A stretch of 64,000 nucleotides of DNA from Clostridia bacterium (lineage in GTDB: Bacteria > Bacillota > Clostridia > TANB77 > CAG-508), in contig JAFXPH010000002.1 in NCBI GenBank assembly GCA_017528085.1, forward strand, positions 1-64,000, in the 5' to 3' direction. Below, piece by piece: positions 61,428 through 64,000 of the stretch; position 1 is the first letter of the stretch, and the number at the start of each line of letters is the position of its first letter. Below the pieces are notes generated by a model. It was not told the DNA's origin. It made no database searches and worked only from the letters and a program-made list of their open reading frames with translations. A program made the translations under genes and the position numbers.

Positions 61428-61449
61428 GTAGGAACAAAATTGTTCCTAC
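61428..61449 (-). terminator. pgi terminator, close to the next ribosome site
   Basis: GTAGGAACAA/TTGTTCCTAC stem followed on minus by TTATTTTTTT and, five bases later, AGAGGTG. Confidence 0.88.
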
Positions 61450-61465
61450 CTATTATATCACATAT

Positions 61466-62776
61466 TTATTTATTTTCATAACCTGGTTTTTCTAAAAGTC
61501 TAAACATATTCTTTTTATACTCTTCAACACCCGGTTGGTTAAATGGATTAACTCCTAAAAGTGTACCACTCATAGCACAAGCTTTTTCAAAGAAGTAAAT
61601 TAATTCACCAATATTTTCTTCATCTAATTTATCAATTTCAACAAGTAAGTTTGGAACATTACCTGTAACGTGAGCTAAGATTGTTCCTTCCATAGCTTTA
61701 TCATTTACATATCCCATTGTCTTACCTGCTAAGTAATTTAATCCATCTAAGTTTTGATCATCTGGTTGGATTGTTATATTAGATGCATATTTATCTATTT
61801 TTATAACTGTTTCCATTAAGTTTCTTACACCATCTTGGATATATTGTCCCATTGAATGTAAGTCAGTTGTTAAATCAACACCTGCTGGGAATAAACCTTT
61901 ACCATCTTTACCTTCTGATTCACCATATAATTGTTTCCACCATTCTGTCATATAGTGCATCTTTGGTTCATAGTTTGCTAAAATTTCAGTTGTCTTACCT
62001 GATTTATAAAGTAAGTATCTTACAACTGCATATTGATAAGCAGTATTATATTTAATGTTAGAGTCTTTATACTCTTCTTCTGCTTTCTTAGCACCTTCCA
62101 TAAGTTTATCTATGTTAATTCCAGCTGCAGCAATTGGAAGTAATCCAACTGCAGTTAACACTGAGAATCTACCACCAACATTATCAGGAATTACAAATGT
62201 CTCATATTTTTCACTATCAGCTAAAGTCTTTAAAGCACCTTTCTTTCTATCAGTTGTAACATAGATTCTTTTTCTTGCTTCTTTTACTCCATATTTAGTT
62301 TCTAATACCTCTCTAAATATTCTAAATGCTATAGCAGGTTCTGTTGTTGTTCCAGATTTAGAAATAACATTTACAGATATATCTTTATCTGATAAGTAAT
62401 CAAGTAAATCAGTCATATATACTGGAGATATATTGTTTCCTACATATACTACTTGTGGATTCTTTCTTCTTTCTGAACTTAAATAGTTATCAAATGTTCC
62501 AGTTAAAGCTTCAATAACAGCTCTTGCTCCTAAATAAGATCCACCGATACCAATTACAACTAATACATCAGTATCTCTTTTAATCTTCTTAGCTGCTTTT
62601 TTTATCCTTGCAAATTCTTCTTTATCATAGTTAGTTGGAAGTTCAATCCATCCTAAAAATTCTTTTTCATCATTTGCTTTAGCATGAAGTTTTTTATGTG
62701 CTTTAGCAACTTCATTGCTATACTCTTGAATCATTTTTTCTGTAATACTAGAGTTCTTATAATCAAACTTTACCAT
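61466..62776 (-). CDS. pgi: Glucose-6-phosphate isomerase
   Basis: 436 residues, the Firmicutes-type shorter PGI. Motifs: [78 protein letters not shown] and [16 protein letters not shown]. It interconverts glucose-6-phosphate and fructose-6-phosphate. Start ATG follows AGGAGGATATAAACC. An extended -10 (TGATATAAT) at about 62817-62825 can drive it, back to back with the rqcH promoter. Confidence 0.98.
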   Translation of the reverse strand: MVKFDYKNSSITEKMIQEYSNEVAKAHKKLHAKANDEKEFLGWIELPTNYDKEEFARIKKAAKKIKRDTDVLVVIGIGGSYLGARAVIEALTGTFDNYLSSERRKNPQVVYVGNNISPVYMTDLLDYLSDKDISVNVISKSGTTTEPAIAFRIFREVLETKYGVKEARKRIYVTTDRKKGALKTLADSEKYETFVIPDNVGGRFSVLTAVGLLPIAAAGINIDKLMEGAKKAEEEYKDSNIKYNTAYQYAVVRYLLYKSGKTTEILANYEPKMHYMTEWWKQLYGESEGKDGKGLFPAGVDLTTDLHSMGQYIQDGVRNLMETVIKIDKYASNITIQPDDQNLDGLNYLAGKTMGYVNDKAMEGTILAHVTGNVPNLLVEIDKLDEENIGELIYFFEKACAMSGTLLGVNPFNQPGVEEYKKNMFRLLEKPGYENK

Positions 62777-62870
62777 GGTTTATATCCTCCTAAATGTAAT
62801 TCTTCAACCAAGGTGATTATATCATATAGTAAATTAAATAAGTATGTTTTTTATGTGAAATATTCATGTA

Positions 62871-62899
62871 TTGCTTTTTTTCTTAACTGAGTATATTAT
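62871..62899 (+). promoter_or_regulatory. Promoter of rqcH
   Basis: TTGCTT (62871-62876), 17-base spacer, TATTAT (62894-62899), about 30 bases before the start codon. Confidence 0.55.
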
Positions 62900-62930
62900 T
62901 ATATTATTAATTAATAAATGGAGATTTTTT

Positions 62931-64000
62931 ATGGCCTTTGATGGAATAATAACTAAAAAAGTAATTACTGAGCTAAATAACATTTTAGCTCAAGGAAAAA
63001 TTAATAAAGTTGCTCAACCTAATACTCAAGAGGTAGTTTTAAGTGTATATTCAGCCGGCAACAACTACAACCTACTTCTTTGTGCTAATCCTGAGTTTTG
63101 TAGAATTGGAACAACAGAATATTTAAAACATAATCCTCAAAACGCATATGGTTTTTGTATGTTACTTAGAAAGTATTTAGTTGGTGGTAAAATATTAGAA
63201 TTTAAAAACTATGACTTAGAAAGAACTGTTGAAGTTAAAATTGAATGTTACAATGAGCTTAATGATATAGTTGTAAGAAAACTATTTATTGAAATTATGA
63301 ATAGACAATCTAATATTATTTTAACTAATGAAAATAATATCATAATTGATTCTCTAAAACATATTGATTCTTCTTCAAGAGAACTTTTACCTGCTCATGA
63401 ATATACATTCTCACCAATAAACAGAATAAGCTTTATTGAAACAGCTTCATATGATGACTTCTATAATGCAATGACAACTAATAAAGATGACTCATTTTCT
63501 ATTTCAAAACAAATGAGTAATACTTATATTGGTATTGGTAAATCAGCAGTAAAAGAGATTTTAAAAATATTAAATATTGATGATCATGATTCTTCATATG
63601 AATCACTAGTTAATGTTTATAATTACTATAAAACTATTATTGAAAAGATACCTACTAATGAGCTTAAATGCTTCTTAATTAATAAAGGTAAAGATTATGG
63701 TTATAAATTAGATGAGCCAATTAATGATTCTATATTAGAATTTTTAGATAACTTCTATTTTGAAAAAGAGCAAAATAACTTATTTTCTTCTACTAAAAAT
63801 AACTTACTAAAAATCGTTTTAGTAAACTTAAAAAAAGTTACTAAGAAACTAGAAAATATTAATTCCAAACTACAAGAATGTAATAACTTAGATAAATACA
63901 GATTATATGGTGAACTATTAACAGCCAATATTTATAGATTCAAAGACTTACCTAACACAGAAAGTGTTACTGTGGAAAACTATTATGATGAAAACAAAGA
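62931..64000 (+). CDS. rqcH: NFACT protein RqcH (partial, runs off the window)
   Basis: Open from ATG 62931 to the window end with no stop (356 codons seen of an expected 550-600). Start AFDGIITKKVITELNNIL matches the NFACT-N opening; NAYGFCMLLRKYLVGGKI and VRKLFIEIMNRQSNIILTNE are family motifs. RqcH recruits tRNA-Ala to stalled 50S subunits and adds alanine tails that mark failed proteins; relatives were called fibronectin-binding proteins. Shine-Dalgarno GGAG lies seven bases upstream. It is the only clear plus-strand gene, divergent from pgi. Confidence 0.93.
   Translation, partial: MAFDGIITKKVITELNNILAQGKINKVAQPNTQEVVLSVYSAGNNYNLLLCANPEFCRIGTTEYLKHNPQNAYGFCMLLRKYLVGGKILEFKNYDLERTVEVKIECYNELNDIVVRKLFIEIMNRQSNIILTNENNIIIDSLKHIDSSSRELLPAHEYTFSPINRISFIETASYDDFYNAMTTNKDDSFSISKQMSNTYIGIGKSAVKEILKILNIDDHDSSYESLVNVYNYYKTIIEKIPTNELKCFLINKGKDYGYKLDEPINDSILEFLDNFYFEKEQNNLFSSTKNNLLKIVLVNLKKVTKKLENINSKLQECNNLDKYRLYGELLTANIYRFKDLPNTESVTVENYYDENK

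Overview
The window is AT-rich bacterial DNA. Housekeeping stretches read at roughly 20-30% G+C, stops are standard, Shine-Dalgarno sites are strong (AGGAGG type), promoters are sigma-A type with a regular 17-base spacer, and compact hairpin/U-tract terminators follow most units. Protein content (RecX, ScpA, YmdB, GlmR/YvcK, RqcH, BlaI/BlaR, Lsa- and Vga-like ABC-F proteins, VanZ-like proteins, an atypical clostridial-style prepilin) points to a low-GC Bacillota, most likely an uncultured gut Clostridia lineage. I cannot fix the order or genus from sequence alone. Almost everything is on the minus strand; only the last gene (RqcH, from 62931, cut by the window end) is on plus. No rRNA, tRNA or CRISPR array was seen, and no gene-free stretch exceeds 300 bases.

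Positions 1-8400 are an accessory island next to the 3' end of secA. It holds two tandem ABC-F ribosome-protection-type ATPases behind a leader with a small ORF and competing RNA helices, a MobC-like protein with an oriT-like repeat but no relaxase, a BlaI/BlaR pair whose sensor is fused to an M23 peptidase, a winged-helix plasmid-type protein, a 52-residue element protein and a tyrosine integrase. I read this as a worn-down mobilizable element carrying antibiotic-response genes.

Positions 8407-29100 are mainly core genes: secA, an unknown, murD, cmk, an ATP-grasp protein coupled to an ABC exporter, a glycogen debranching enzyme, glmR, murB, a prepilin-like protein, a membrane-bound unknown, a GT2 glycosyltransferase, pnp and rpsO. 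Positions 30296-41122 hold a secreted or membrane-anchored unknown, a divergent secD/secF pair with an HD-domain protein, and a self-contained three-gene operon: two giant helical-repeat paralogues (1030 and 835 residues) and an aldehyde-dehydrogenase-fold protein with no cysteine. That operon is my best candidate for an undescribed system. Positions 41263-53559 are again core: argS with two VanZ-like genes and an RNHCP protein, a uridine-kinase-like protein, recG, scpA, recX, recA, an orphan solute-binding protein and ymdB. Positions 56804-62776 hold a large FtsX-type permease, small membrane proteins and pgi.

Five single genes (14451-14900, 29232-30179, 53692-54072, 54214-55980, 56124-56675) stand out by clearly higher G+C (counted 60-base lines give 42-48% against 18-27% in neighbours), no recognisable family, and individual promoters and terminators. 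Two of them (53692 and 54214) look like duplicated cassettes that share promoter, leader hairpin, C-terminal protein domain and terminator.
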